Of a stretch of DNA of 64,000 bases, positions 40,410 to 49,947 are shown in pieces; positions within the stretch are counted from its first letter, which is position 1; every line of letters starts with the position of its first letter. A model generated the notes under the pieces. It had not been told where the DNA came from and searched no databases. It saw only the letters and a program-made list of their open reading frames with translations. Source of the stretch: Flagellimonas flava. GTDB lineage: Bacteria; Bacteroidota; Bacteroidia; Flavobacteriales; Flavobacteriaceae. The stretch covers positions 62,001 to 126,000 of the forward strand of contig NZ_FQWL01000001.1 of assembly GCF_900129665.1 (NCBI RefSeq), read 5' to 3'. Both the position numbers and the translations under genes were made by a program.

Positions 40410-42861
40410 GAATTTTATTTTTTTAGTGTTTTTAGGTACTTCAGCATGGGGACAGCACAACTTTACTGGGGTTGTCACCGATGTTGAAGCCAACCCAATA
40501 GACCTGGCCGAGGTGTACATTAGCGAACTTCAACTATTGGAAACAACTTCGGAAAACGGGAATTTTTATTTCTCGGACGTACCTTCCGGTACATACAAAG
40601 TGGTGGTTTTTGCCTTCGGTCATAGGGTCAAGGAACAGACCGTTGATGTCCAGGGAGATGTGAACAAAGCACTATCGCTTCAACCCTTGGGCGAACAGCT
40701 CTCGGAAGTGGTATTGACCAAGGAAAGGGAAAAGGTATTTGCGCTACAACAACTAAAAAAAGTTGAAGGGACAGCAATTTTTGCCGGAAAAAAAAGTGAG
40801 GTAGTACTTATTGAAAACCTCACCGGAAACTTGGCGGCCAACAATGCCCGACAGATTTATGGACAGGTCGTAGGTTTAAATATTTACGAAAATGGGGATG
40901 CTGGCCTGCAATTGAACATCGGTGGAAGGGGACTAGACCCAAATCGCACGGCTAATTTTAATGTGAGGCAAAATGGCTATGATATTAGCGCTGATGCCCT
41001 AGGTTACCCGGAAAGTTACTATACACCCCCAGCAGAGGCCCTTAGCGAAATCCAAGTGGTTCGTGGGGCAGCTTCTTTGCAGTATGGTCCACAATTTGGA
41101 GGTCTTGTGAACTTCAAGTTTAAACGACCTAATCCATCCAAGAAATTGGAACTGGTTTCAAGACAAACCGTGGGGTCCTATGACCTGTTTACCAGTTTCA
41201 ACAGTCTAAGTGGCACCTTGGGCGACTTTAGTTATTATACCTATTTTAATTACAAAGAAGGGAACGGGTTTAGGCCCAACACTAATTTTAATAGCCGAAA
41301 TTTTTTCGGGCACTTTGGATATCAATTATCAGATAAGACCAAATTGACATTCGAAACCACTTTTTTCAACTATTTGACCAAGCAACCAGGAGGACTTACC
41401 GATGTTCAATTTTTGGAGGACCCCTCTTTCAGTAATAGAGATAGAAACTGGTTTAATGTGGATTGGAAGCTCTTTTCTTTAAAATTGGACCATCAATTTT
41501 CTGCTAAAACTGATTTTAGCCTTAACCTCTTCACTCTTGATGCCACACGAAATGCTTTGGGTTTCAGAACCAACCGTGTTTCCCAGTCGGACGACCCCAA
41601 TGAGCCTAGGGAACTGCTTCAAGATAATTTTCAGAATTGGGGAGCGGAAGGGCGTTTGTTGACCCGCTATAAACTCAAAGAGAAGGACGCTGTTCTCTTG
41701 CTGGGAGCAAAGTACTATCAATCGGACAATGACCAAAGGCAGGGGCCAGGTAACAATCTGGATACTCCGGAATTTGAGTTTGCTGCCGAGGAGTTCCCTA
41801 ATTACGAACGACAGTCCCAATTTAATTTCCCCAATTTGAATTTGGCCGTTTTTGGCGAGAATATTTTTAATCTATCCAGCAAATTTTCATTGACACCAGG
41901 TTTCCGATTTGAATATATCAAGACCGAAAGTGAGGGAAGTTTCAGGAACATTGTGCTGGACTTGGCGGGAAATCCATTGCTGAATGAGGAAATTCCGGAT
42001 AACAGAACTTTTGAACGAAGCTTTTTGTTACTTGGCCTTGGGGCTTCGTACAAACTTAATGGCAATACCGAGTTATATGCCAATTTTTCTCAGAACTATC
42101 GTTCCGTGACCTTTAATGATATACGAGTGGTCAATCCATCATTCCAAGTGGATGAGAATATTTCGGATGAAGATGGCTTTACGGCCGACATAGGGGCAAG
42201 AGGTCGGATAGGGCAACTTTTGAACTACGATGTCAGTGCGTTTGGCTTGTTATACGATGATAGACTGGGGGAGGTGCTTCGGAACGAAACCAGGGTTAAT
42301 GCACAAGGGGATTTGGTGGAAACAGGTCGAATAGTTCGTTTTCGCGGAAACATAGGAACGGCATTTATGTACGGACTTGAGGGTTTCGCCGATTTAAGTT
42401 TGAAGGAATTATTATTTACTGCCCATGAAAAACTTAGATTGAATTATTTTGCAAATCTGGCGCTTACAAATTCCGAGTATCTATCTTCGGATGAGAATAA
42501 TGTGGAAGGAAATGAGGTGGAATTCATTCCCAAGGTAAATCTTAAAACAGGGCTTAGTTTTGGATATGGAAACCTTTTGGGAAGTCTGCAGTACACTTAT
42601 TTGTCCGAACAATTTACCGATGCCACCAACGCTCCGCAAGATGTAAATGATAATCAACGGGGTATTGAAGGAACCATTCCAGCCTATGATATCATGGACG
42701 TTTCCCTATCCTATACCTTTAAGAAATTCCGATTGGAGGCAGGTATAAACAATGTGCTGGATAACAGCTATTTTACCAGAAGGGCAACCGGGTACCCAGG
42801 ACCGGGAATCATTCCAGCAGAACCAAGGACTTTTTATACCACCCTTCAGATTAAATTGTAA
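40390..42861 (+). CDS. FecA-like TonB-dependent receptor
   Basis: 823-residue outer-membrane receptor. Signal peptide ends near SAWGQ; a carboxypeptidase-regulatory-like beta domain (NFTGVVTDVEANPIDLAEVYI...) spans about 22-105; the plug (ENLTGNLAANNARQIYGQVVGLNIYEN...GGRGLDPNR...EIQVVRGAASLQYGPQFGGLVNF) spans about 125-245; a 22-strand barrel follows, ending TFYTTLQIKL. The plug resembles FecA-type iron(III)-dicitrate receptors. The start lies within the HTTM gene (20-bp overlap). Probably the ligand-import step of the locus. Confidence 0.94.
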   Translation: MKSRGFRNFIFLVFLGTSAWGQHNFTGVVTDVEANPIDLAEVYISELQLLETTSENGNFYFSDVPSGTYKVVVFAFGHRVKEQTVDVQGDVNKALSLQPLGEQLSEVVLTKEREKVFALQQLKKVEGTAIFAGKKSEVVLIENLTGNLAANNARQIYGQVVGLNIYENGDAGLQLNIGGRGLDPNRTANFNVRQNGYDISADALGYPESYYTPPAEALSEIQVVRGAASLQYGPQFGGLVNFKFKRPNPSKKLELVSRQTVGSYDLFTSFNSLSGTLGDFSYYTYFNYKEGNGFRPNTNFNSRNFFGHFGYQLSDKTKLTFETTFFNYLTKQPGGLTDVQFLEDPSFSNRDRNWFNVDWKLFSLKLDHQFSAKTDFSLNLFTLDATRNALGFRTNRVSQSDDPNEPRELLQDNFQNWGAEGRLLTRYKLKEKDAVLLLGAKYYQSDNDQRQGPGNNLDTPEFEFAAEEFPNYERQSQFNFPNLNLAVFGENIFNLSSKFSLTPGFRFEYIKTESEGSFRNIVLDLAGNPLLNEEIPDNRTFERSFLLLGLGASYKLNGNTELYANFSQNYRSVTFNDIRVVNPSFQVDENISDEDGFTADIGARGRIGQLLNYDVSAFGLLYDDRLGEVLRNETRVNAQGDLVETGRIVRFRGNIGTAFMYGLEGFADLSLKELLFTAHEKLRLNYFANLALTNSEYLSSDENNVEGNEVEFIPKVNLKTGLSFGYGNLLGSLQYTYLSEQFTDATNAPQDVNDNQRGIEGTIPAYDIMDVSLSYTFKKFRLEAGINNVLDNSYFTRRATGYPGPGIIPAEPRTFYTTLQIKL

Positions 42862-42888
42862 TTGGTCAATACCTAAAGAAGGATACCA

Positions 42889-43380
42889 ATGATGTATAAT
42901 GGCATTTTGAAGACCTTTCCGGGAGAAATAAGGTTATTTATAGCAGCTTTTGTTGTTGTACTTTCCATAGGCTTTTTTACGGGACTCCTATTCGTGAAAC
43001 AAACTGATTCCACTGCGCCGGCCGGTGTGGAAGAGAATTATTTGGGGAATGAGGCTGATGAGGGGGCAGAAGTAATGAAATTCAAAAAAGGGGAACGTGA
43101 AATGCTGACGATTGTTCATACACATATCCTTTCCATGTCATTTATCTTCTTTTTGTTGGGTGGATTGGTTTGGTTGGCCAAGTTGCCCAAAAAGTGGAAA
43201 CTTTTTTTGACCATTGAACCATTTTTTTCAGCTGTCCTAACCTTTGGGGGGATTTATCTGATGTGGATGGGAGTCTCTTGGATGCGATATGTCGTTATTG
43301 CCTCAGGAGTACTTATGACGTTGACATTTACAATTTCAGCGGGATTGGTGTTGTTCCAGTGCGCAGTACCAAAGAAGTAA
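42889..43380 (+). CDS. 4-TM inner-membrane hypothetical protein of the iron locus
   Basis: 163 residues with four predicted helices (about 15-35, 79-98, 105-124, 130-156) and a 40-residue acidic loop after the first. His residues at the start of helix 2 (IVHTHILSM) could bind a metal or haem, but this is a guess. 27 bp after the TonB-receptor stop, same strand, so part of the operon. No family recognised. A weak hairpin (AAACC/GGTTT, 43405-43418) follows. Confidence 0.8.
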   Translation: MMYNGILKTFPGEIRLFIAAFVVVLSIGFFTGLLFVKQTDSTAPAGVEENYLGNEADEGAEVMKFKKGEREMLTIVHTHILSMSFIFFLLGGLVWLAKLPKKWKLFLTIEPFFSAVLTFGGIYLMWMGVSWMRYVVIASGVLMTLTFTISAGLVLFQCAVPKK

Positions 43381-43435
43381 AAGGCTGAATCCAATTCCGT
43401 TCCCAAACCTAGTGGTTTCCATGAACAATAGGGAA

Positions 43436-43786
43436 TCAATTTTCGATATGTCTGTAGTTAATCTCCCAAGGATGTAAAAATGTAACCTTGCTTTTGTTTA
43501 GGCCAAGCAGCATCCTAAGCTCAATAACCTCTTGGGTATCCATGAGGATAACGAAGCATTTATTGCCAACTGGAATGGGAATTTTCCGTGGGGTAGGGGC
43601 ATAGGAAACCATTTTTTCCCAGTAAGCCGTATCAAGTTCGGAAATGTGTTTGCGAAATGCGTCCAGTTCCCATTCATAAAACTCAAAACAAAGGTTGTTG
43701 AAAACCAGCTGAAACAATTTGCTTTGATTACAAAAGCTCAATACACCGTTTTTGGTTCTTTTTAAGGTTCGAAGGGACAGACACAT
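43436..43786 (-). CDS. DUF6686-like protein
   Basis: 116-residue cytoplasmic protein: MCLSLRTLKRTKNGVLSFCNQSKLFQLVFNNLCFEFYEWELDAFRKHI... and C-terminal CFVILMDTQEVIELRMLLG. This matches my memory of DUF6686 (small Bacteroidota proteins of unknown role). ATG 43786 is preferred over 43798 because a -7 box (TATCTTTG) at 43806-43813 would leave almost no leader for the longer form. It faces the iron operon tail to tail and carries the same palindrome in its promoter, so it is probably co-regulated. Confidence 0.7.
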   Translation of the reverse strand: MCLSLRTLKRTKNGVLSFCNQSKLFQLVFNNLCFEFYEWELDAFRKHISELDTAYWEKMVSYAPTPRKIPIPVGNKCFVILMDTQEVIELRMLLGLNKSKVTFLHPWEINYRHIEN

Positions 43787-43805
43787 AGTTAACCGCATTT
43801 GGTGC

Positions 43806-43838
43806 CAAAGATATAAATTATTTATAATCAGTCTAAAT
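43806..43838 (-). promoter_or_regulatory. promoter of the DUF6686-like gene with palindrome site 3
   Basis: The minus strand has -7 TATCTTTG (43806-43813). Immediately upstream is ATTTATAAT-C-AGTCTAAAT (43820-43838), a 9-1-9 repeat with 7 of 9 symmetric positions, identical in geometry and half-site TCTAAAT to sites at 36372 and 36439. It lies in the -7/-33 spacer, a repressor position. The -33 element is not clear. Confidence 0.6.
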
Positions 43839-43897
43839 AAAAATAATTAAAAAATGTTAAGGAAAAGCCCCGCTCCGATCATTGAATTAAATTATGG

Positions 43898-43905
43898 TAT
43901 ATTTG
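43898..43905 (+). promoter_or_regulatory. -7 element of guaB
   Basis: TATATTTG, 23 bp before the guaB ATG at 43929; no good -33 match at the normal distance. Confidence 0.5.
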
Positions 43906-43928
43906 CACGCAATTAATCCGTAATTGCA

Positions 43929-45401
43929 ATGGAAGCCCACCTTAATAAAATTGTCGGCGAAGGACTAACATATGACGATGTTCTCCTTGTACCGGGATAC
44001 TCAGAAGTTCTACCACGCGAAGTCAATATCCAAACCAAGTTTACTCGAAACATCACTATTAATGTGCCGGTAGTTTCAGCGGCTATGGATACGGTTACCG
44101 AATCTCAAATGGCTATAGCCATGGCCCAAGAAGGAGGTATTGGAGTGTTGCACAAAAATATGACCATTGAGCAGCAAGCCATAAAAGTGCGAAAGGTGAA
44201 ACGTGCTGAAAGTGGAATGATCATGGACCCGGTTACCCTTCCCTTGACAGCTTTGGTAAAAGATGCCAAAGCGAATATGAAGGAACATAGTATCGGAGGA
44301 ATACCCATCGTAAATGGAGACGGAAAACTGCAAGGGATAGTGACTAATCGCGATCTTCGGTTTGAAAAGGACAACGATCGCCCCATTACAGAGGTCATGA
44401 CCTCCGAAGGTTTGGTTACCGTTGGTGAGGGTACTTCCTTATCAGAGGCCGAGGTGATTCTCCAGAAAAACAAAATTGAGAAGCTTCCTGTTGTTAATGA
44501 CGCCAATATTTTGGTTGGACTTATCACGTTCAGGGATATCACCAAGCTTTCGCAAAAGCCCATCGCAAATAAAGATCAATACGGTAGATTGCGGGTTGCA
44601 GCGGCAATCGGGGTAACTCCAGATGCGGTTGATCGCGCTGAGGCATTGGTCAATGCTGGTGTGGATGCCATCGTAATCGATACTGCCCATGGCCATACCA
44701 AGGGCGTTGTAGGGGTTTTGAAAGAGGTGAAAAAAGCATTTCCAGATTTAGAGGTCATTGTTGGCAATATTGCTACGGCCGAGGCTGCCAAGTACTTAGT
44801 GGAAGCAGGGGCAGACGCGGTCAAAGTAGGGATAGGACCTGGTTCCATTTGTACCACGCGCGTTGTTGCAGGAGTTGGATTTCCTCAATTCTCTGCGGTT
44901 TTGGAAGTGGCCACGGCAATCAAGGGAACAGGTGTTCCCGTAATCGCCGATGGTGGAATTCGATACACAGGTGATATTCCCAAAGCAATAGCTGCCGGCG
45001 CAGACACGGTGATGTTGGGGTCGTTATTGGCGGGTACCAAGGAATCTCCGGGAGAGACCATCATCTATGAAGGTCGTAAGTTTAAATCCTATCGGGGAAT
45101 GGGTTCCGTAGAGGCCATGAAAGAAGGGAGTAAAGACCGATATTTTCAGGATGTAGAGGATGATATCAAAAAATTGGTTCCGGAAGGTATTGTCGGAAGG
45201 GTTCCATACAAAGGTGACCTGTATGAAAGCATGCACCAGTTTATTGGCGGTCTTAGAGCTGGAATGGGCTACTGCGGAGCAAAGGATATTGCAACCTTAA
45301 AGGAAACAGGTCGCTTTGTCAAAATAACATTCAGTGGTATCAACGAAAGTCACCCTCATGATGTAACCATTACCAAAGAAAGTCCGAATTATAGCAGGTA
45401 A
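43929..45401 (+). CDS. guaB: IMP dehydrogenase
   Basis: 490-residue TIM-barrel enzyme converting IMP to XMP with NAD, the committed step to GMP. Motifs: [20 protein letters not shown] near the N-terminus, two CBS domains in about 95-210 ([19 protein letters not shown]..., [24 protein letters not shown]), the catalytic Cys loop [18 protein letters not shown] and the flap [10 protein letters not shown]. Length is standard. Monocistronic, facing the thioredoxin-like gene with a 9-bp gap between stops. Confidence 0.97.
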   Translation: MEAHLNKIVGEGLTYDDVLLVPGYSEVLPREVNIQTKFTRNITINVPVVSAAMDTVTESQMAIAMAQEGGIGVLHKNMTIEQQAIKVRKVKRAESGMIMDPVTLPLTALVKDAKANMKEHSIGGIPIVNGDGKLQGIVTNRDLRFEKDNDRPITEVMTSEGLVTVGEGTSLSEAEVILQKNKIEKLPVVNDANILVGLITFRDITKLSQKPIANKDQYGRLRVAAAIGVTPDAVDRAEALVNAGVDAIVIDTAHGHTKGVVGVLKEVKKAFPDLEVIVGNIATAEAAKYLVEAGADAVKVGIGPGSICTTRVVAGVGFPQFSAVLEVATAIKGTGVPVIADGGIRYTGDIPKAIAAGADTVMLGSLLAGTKESPGETIIYEGRKFKSYRGMGSVEAMKEGSKDRYFQDVEDDIKKLVPEGIVGRVPYKGDLYESMHQFIGGLRAGMGYCGAKDIATLKETGRFVKITFSGINESHPHDVTITKESPNYSR

Positions 45402-45410
45402 AAGAAGAAT

Positions 45411-45938
45411 TTATTTCCCTGCGTAGGCCTGCCAGTCCTTTTCCTTGTAAATGTTATCGCCAAAATAACGGGCAATCTGCATAAATGGCTTTGCCTTCTG
45501 ATATCCGGGAACAGGGGAGAGCATATTCAATTTTTCATCCAAGAAAACCACAGTAGGGTAACTCATTTTTCCTTGCAACAATGCCGCCGCAAATTCATGG
45601 TAACCCCTTCTTCCAGAAGGGATAAACTTAAAGGTTTTACCCTGAAATTCTATGGGGTCCTTTCCTTCAGCATCCAATTTCACCATATAAAAGTTGTCTT
45701 TCATATAGGCAGCGACCTCGGGATTTTGGAAAGTATCCTTGTCCATTTTCTTGCACCATCCACACCAATCCGTGTAGACATCAATAAAGAGCTTTTTGGG
45801 CTGGGCGTCTTTTTGTGAGCGCTCTACGGCCTCTTCCCAGCTAAGCCATTCTACATTTTGGGCTTGGGAAATAGTCCCAGAAAATAAAAATAGTATTAAA
45901 AAAAATCGGGTTAAGTAGGTAAAATCTGCACGCATCAT
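45411..45938 (-). CDS. exported thioredoxin-like protein with CGWC motif
   Basis: 175 residues; signal peptide to about SQA (26). A thioredoxin-fold domain with CGWC (Cys59, Cys62) in FIDVYTDWCGWCKKMDKDTF and the cis-Pro in KMSYPTVVFLDEKLNMLSPVPGY. This is the Thioredoxin_7/DsbD-gamma-like type, a periplasmic thiol oxidoreductase. Convergent with guaB. Confidence 0.9.
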   Translation of the reverse strand: MMRADFTYLTRFFLILFLFSGTISQAQNVEWLSWEEAVERSQKDAQPKKLFIDVYTDWCGWCKKMDKDTFQNPEVAAYMKDNFYMVKLDAEGKDPIEFQGKTFKFIPSGRRGYHEFAAALLQGKMSYPTVVFLDEKLNMLSPVPGYQKAKPFMQIARYFGDNIYKEKDWQAYAGK

Positions 45939-46005
45939 TCCGTTATTTTATTGGGTTTGGTCTTTCGACCCTAACAAAACTAACGAAAATTATGCCAAAA
46001 TAGTG

Positions 46006-46419
46006 TTAACCCAACCATTCTAGGAGGAGGATTAGAAATCCCATTAATAGGCACAACGGTGAATAGTAGCGCGTGTCCAGTGCTGAAAATTTGCTGTTTT
46101 TGGCGGTTTTGAAAAATCCTACATACTTAAAATCCCCGAAGGCACGAACAATAAAAATGACACCTACGCCAATAGCAACATATCGCAACCATGAGTAGTC
46201 CAAATAATGGATAATTTTATTGATGAACACAAAGGCAAATCCTAGCAAAATAATGCCAACAAGCGCAGCCATAATTTTATTTGGAGTTTTCACCTGATTA
46301 CTTCCTATTGGAGTTGGAACAACGGCTTCAGGCTCCTTAATGCCATATAATGCCCAAAAAAAATGAAGTATAGCCAATACAATCAGAATAATCGAAATCA
46401 ATATGGCCAATACATCCAT
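46006..46419 (-). CDS. DUF3995 family membrane protein
   Basis: 137 residues, four helices (about 3-24, 48-68, 78-92, 118-136). The first helix with ILHFFWALYG and the pattern DYSWLRYVAIGVGVIFIVRAFGDFKYVGFF match DUF3995. Function unknown. It begins 1 bp after the lysA stop, so it is translationally linked to it. Confidence 0.85.
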   Translation of the reverse strand: MDVLAILISIILIVLAILHFFWALYGIKEPEAVVPTPIGSNQVKTPNKIMAALVGIILLGFAFVFINKIIHYLDYSWLRYVAIGVGVIFIVRAFGDFKYVGFFKTAKNSKFSALDTRYYSPLCLLMGFLILLLEWLG

Positions 46420-46420
46420 A

Positions 46421-47659
46421 CTATTTTATAGCCTCGGCTTTTGGTTGTTCAAACAAGGTTTTCGCGTCCACCTGATTTCTAAGAATATCATCGAAGGTTT
46501 CCCGTTCCCGAATTAGATGGGCCTTTCCCTTGTACCATAACACTTCCGCTGGGCGGTAGCGAGAGTTGTAATTGCTGGACATGGTAAAACAATAAGCTCC
46601 AGCATTCTTGAAACAGAGGATGTCCCCTTCAGAAATTTCATTGATTCTTCGGTTACTTCCAAAAGTGTCCGTTTCACAAATATAGCCCACAACGGAATAA
46701 TAACGTTCCCTTCCCTTGGGATTTGAAATATTGACGATTTCATGGGCGGCACCATACAGCATTGGTCGAATCAGGTGGTTGAAGCCGGAATCAACACTTG
46801 CAAAGACGGTGGAGGTGGTTTGTTTCACCACATTTACCTTGGCCAAGAAGTAACCCGCTTCGCTCACCAAAAACTTACCAGGCTCGAAGGCAAGCGTAAG
46901 TTCTTTACCATATTCTTCACAGAATTGGTTGAACCTTGTAGTTAGTTTTTTACCTAATTCTTCAATATTGGTCTGGATATCTCCCTCTTTATAAGGGACT
47001 TTAAATCCACTCCCAAAATCTATAAAGTCCAAGTTTTTAAAATTTTTGGCCGTTTCGAATAAGATTTCGGAAGCGTAAAGGAATACATCGATGTCCAAAA
47101 TATCACTTCCCGTGTGCATGTGGATTCCGTTGATGTTCATTTGTGTCAAATCAACAATACGCAACAGATGCGGAATCTGATGAATGCTAATACCAAATTT
47201 GGAGTCAATGTGTCCTACCGAAATATTGGAGTTTCCTCCCGCCATTACATGTGGATTGATTCGAATACAAACGGGCACATCGGGATGTTTGCTTCCAAAC
47301 TGCTCCAGAATAGAAAGATTGTCTATGTTGATTTGAACACCCAGAGCTGCAGCTTCTTCAATTTCCTCCAAAGAGACCCCGTTTGGGGTATATATGATGG
47401 ATTCTGGTTTGAATCCGGCCATGAGCCCCAACTTTACCTCTTGAATGGAAACCGTATCAAGTCCGGTGCCCAGATTGTTCATCAACCTTAGAATCGAAAT
47501 GTTGGACAATGCCTTGGCGGCGTAATTTAATCGCAGTTGGCCAACACCTGTGAATGCCTTGGTCAATCGCTTAAATTGATTGGATATTTTCTCGGCATCG
47601 TAAACGTAGAGCGGTGCTCCAAATTCTTCTGCAACCTTCAATAAATTAAGGGAATTCAT
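46421..47659 (-). CDS. lysA: diaminopimelate decarboxylase
   Basis: 412-residue PLP enzyme of fold type III, final step of lysine synthesis. PLP lysine is in LRLNYAAKALSN; HMHTGSDI, DFGSGFKVPYKEGD, EPGKFLVSEAGYFL and CETDTFGSNRRI (Cys at the active site) and the AGAYCFTMSSNYN block are all present. Starts at ATG 47659, with a good promoter upstream; DUF3995 follows. Confidence 0.96.
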   Translation of the reverse strand: MNSLNLLKVAEEFGAPLYVYDAEKISNQFKRLTKAFTGVGQLRLNYAAKALSNISILRLMNNLGTGLDTVSIQEVKLGLMAGFKPESIIYTPNGVSLEEIEEAAALGVQINIDNLSILEQFGSKHPDVPVCIRINPHVMAGGNSNISVGHIDSKFGISIHQIPHLLRIVDLTQMNINGIHMHTGSDILDIDVFLYASEILFETAKNFKNLDFIDFGSGFKVPYKEGDIQTNIEELGKKLTTRFNQFCEEYGKELTLAFEPGKFLVSEAGYFLAKVNVVKQTTSTVFASVDSGFNHLIRPMLYGAAHEIVNISNPKGRERYYSVVGYICETDTFGSNRRINEISEGDILCFKNAGAYCFTMSSNYNSRYRPAEVLWYKGKAHLIRERETFDDILRNQVDAKTLFEQPKAEAIK

Positions 47660-47681
47660 AAGCTACTAATATCTTTCAAAA

Positions 47682-47712
47682 CAAATCTAAACCTTACGAT
47701 CAATCCAAACAA
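47682..47712 (-). promoter_or_regulatory. promoter of lysA
   Basis: Minus strand: -33 TTG (47710-47712), 20 nt, -7 TAGATTTG (47682-47689); ATG at 47659. Confidence 0.65.
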
Positions 47713-47827
47713 GAATAATCTTTTCAATTCATAATAATATAACAATTTGTTGTAAAAATAACAATACGTAAAAACAGAGGCTTGCGCCTTATCCCTGGGC
47801 ATTGTACTTTTAAAGCAAATTAGCAGC

Positions 47828-48466
47828 ATGAAATTACCCCTGTTTCCATTACAATCGGTTTTTTTTCCAGGAGAGACGGTTCCCTTGCACATTTTTGAAG
47901 AACGCTACAAACAGCTTATCAACGATTGTAGGAACGAGGCGATTACCTTTGGTATCCCGGTATTTATAGACAACACCATCGCCTTTGGGACAGAGGTGCA
48001 ACTTGTGGAAGTGGTAACCACTTATGAAGGTGGGGAGATGGATGTGGTTTGTGTTGCAAGGCAGGTTTTTAGGGTTTTAACTTTTGAACAACAATTGGAG
48101 GACAAACTATATGCTGGAGGCGAGATAGAGTTTTTGGATGTGGAATATACAGCGGATGAAGAATTGCGCAAGGAAGTCCTGGATAAATTGGAGTCGTTGT
48201 ACCAATTGATGGATGTACCCTTCACCAAAATTGAACCGAAACAATTCAATAGCTTTTCCTTGGCGCACAAAATGGGACTTTCGTTTGAACAGGAGTACGA
48301 GTTGCTGCAGATAGCAAAAGAGACCGATAGGTTATTGTTTATAAAGAAACATTTGGATACCACCACCACGGTACTGACCGAGGTAAATCGAACAAAGACC
48401 CTTATCGAAATGAATGGCCATTTTAAAAATTTTGACCCTTTGGATTTCAAGAATTTCAAGGGTTAG
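47828..48466 (+). CDS. Lon N-terminal (substrate-binding) domain protein
   Basis: 212-residue stand-alone PUA-like Lon-N domain: MKLPLFPLQSVFFPGETVPLHIFEERYKQLINDC, then the second half beginning AIAFGTEV-like strands and a helical C-terminus (FEQEYELLQIAKETDRLLFIKKHLDTT). No AAA+ or protease domain. Role unknown; such proteins are usually called LON peptidase substrate-binding domain proteins. The spacer to sucC (48467-48617) has no gene I can support. Confidence 0.9.
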   Translation: MKLPLFPLQSVFFPGETVPLHIFEERYKQLINDCRNEAITFGIPVFIDNTIAFGTEVQLVEVVTTYEGGEMDVVCVARQVFRVLTFEQQLEDKLYAGGEIEFLDVEYTADEELRKEVLDKLESLYQLMDVPFTKIEPKQFNSFSLAHKMGLSFEQEYELLQIAKETDRLLFIKKHLDTTTTVLTEVNRTKTLIEMNGHFKNFDPLDFKNFKG

Positions 48467-48584
48467 GTAATTTTATTGAAACAGAATCAGGTTTTATCCA
48501 GTTTGAATTGGGAATGGAAAAGTGGCTTAATCACTTTTATGGCTATTAATTCCTTTTGATCTTCAATTTGTCAATGGCGTTCCC

Positions 48585-48592
48585 TATTTTTG
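48585..48592 (+). promoter_or_regulatory. -7 element of sucC
   Basis: TATTTTTG, 25 bp before the sucC ATG; TTTG motifs upstream are at 14 or 26 nt, so the -33 element is uncertain. Confidence 0.45.
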
Positions 48593-48617
48593 TCGGCAAA
48601 TTAAAGTCAGTTCAAAG

Positions 48618-49811
48618 ATGAATCTTCACGAATACCAAGGGAAAGAAATTTTAGCCAGTTTTGGTGTACGAATCCAGCGTGGAATCGTTGCCCGCAATGC
48701 CAAGGAGGCTGTTGATGCCGCTAAACAACTAACACAGGAAACCGGTACAGGTTGGCATGTGATCAAAGCTCAGGTTCACGCCGGAGGACGTGGAAAAGGT
48801 GGCGGTGTGAAGTTGGCTAAAAACTTAAAGGAAGTAGAGGAATTGGCAGGAAGTATCATTGGCATGAACCTGATTACACCCCAGACTTCTGCAGAAGGAA
48901 AGAAAGTGCATCAGGTTTTGGTGGCAGAGGATGTATACTATCCGGGCGACAGTGAAACCAATGAATTCTATATGTCTGTATTGTTGAACAGGGCTTCTGG
49001 AAGAAACATGGTTATGTATTCCACCGAGGGGGGTATGGATATCGAAGAGGTAGCAGAAAAGACACCACACCTAATTTTTACTGAAGAAATCAACCCAGCA
49101 ACAGGATTGTTGCCGTTTCAGGCGAGACGTATAGCATTCAATCTTGGCCTTTCAGGGGCGTCCTTCAAGGAAATGGTGAAGTTTGTTTCCGCCTTATACA
49201 AGGCTTATGAGCAGAGTGATGCCAGTTTGTTTGAGATCAACCCAGTATTGAAGACATCCGATGATAAAATCATGGCAGTTGACGCCAAGGTGTCCATTGA
49301 CGATAATGCATTGTATAGAAGAAAAACCTATGCTGAGATGCGCGACCTTCGCGAGGAAAACCCAATTGAGGTTGAAGCTCGAGAGGTTGGATTGAACTAT
49401 GTGGATTTAGATGGAAATGTAGGTTGTATGGTTAACGGTGCTGGATTGGCCATGGCCACTATGGATTTGATCAAGATGGCCGGTGGCGAACCTGCAAATT
49501 TCTTGGATGTTGGGGGTACGGCCGATGCCAAAAGAGTGGAAGAGGCTTTCCGAATCATTTTAAAAGACCCAAACGTTAAGGCCATTCTTATCAATATTTT
49601 TGGTGGAATCGTGCGTTGCGATAGGGTAGCACAAGGAGTGGTTGATGCCTACAAAAACATGGGGGATGCCATTAAAGTGCCTATTATTGTTAGACTCCAA
49701 GGTACCAATGCCGAGTTGGCCAAGGAAATCATTGATAATTCTGGACTGGCCGTACATTCTGCCGTTCAGTTCCAAGAAGCAGCGGACAAGGTGAAGGAAG
49801 TATTGGGATAA
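48618..49811 (+). CDS. sucC: succinyl-CoA synthetase subunit beta
   Basis: 397-residue ATP-grasp subunit of the TCA-cycle enzyme that makes ATP or GTP from succinyl-CoA. MNLHEYQGKEILASFGV at the start, KAQVHAGGRGKGGGVKLA, FEINPVLKT, and VNGAGLAMATMDLIKMAGGEPANFLDVGGTAD...ILINIFGGIVRCDRVAQGVV are all canonical. sucD is not adjacent, and a strong terminator follows, so the alpha subunit must be encoded elsewhere, as is common in Bacteroidota. Confidence 0.97.
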   Translation: MNLHEYQGKEILASFGVRIQRGIVARNAKEAVDAAKQLTQETGTGWHVIKAQVHAGGRGKGGGVKLAKNLKEVEELAGSIIGMNLITPQTSAEGKKVHQVLVAEDVYYPGDSETNEFYMSVLLNRASGRNMVMYSTEGGMDIEEVAEKTPHLIFTEEINPATGLLPFQARRIAFNLGLSGASFKEMVKFVSALYKAYEQSDASLFEINPVLKTSDDKIMAVDAKVSIDDNALYRRKTYAEMRDLREENPIEVEAREVGLNYVDLDGNVGCMVNGAGLAMATMDLIKMAGGEPANFLDVGGTADAKRVEEAFRIILKDPNVKAILINIFGGIVRCDRVAQGVVDAYKNMGDAIKVPIIVRLQGTNAELAKEIIDNSGLAVHSAVQFQEAADKVKEVLG

Positions 49812-49833
49812 CCTTTCAATCAACAAGATAACC

Positions 49834-49867
49834 AAAAGGCAATGTAGTTTCTACATTGCCTTTTTTA
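49834..49867 (+). terminator. intrinsic terminator after sucC
   Basis: AAAAGGCAATGTAG (49834-49847) pairs with CTACATTGCCTTTT (49851-49864), 14 bp with a 3-nt loop and more T after it. Confidence 0.9.
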
Positions 49868-49947
49868 TTGTTAATTATCCTAATAATGTACTAAAGTCCC
49901 GGCTTTTGGAGTTATGGTATAAGGATTTAGAACCAACAACCTAAAAG

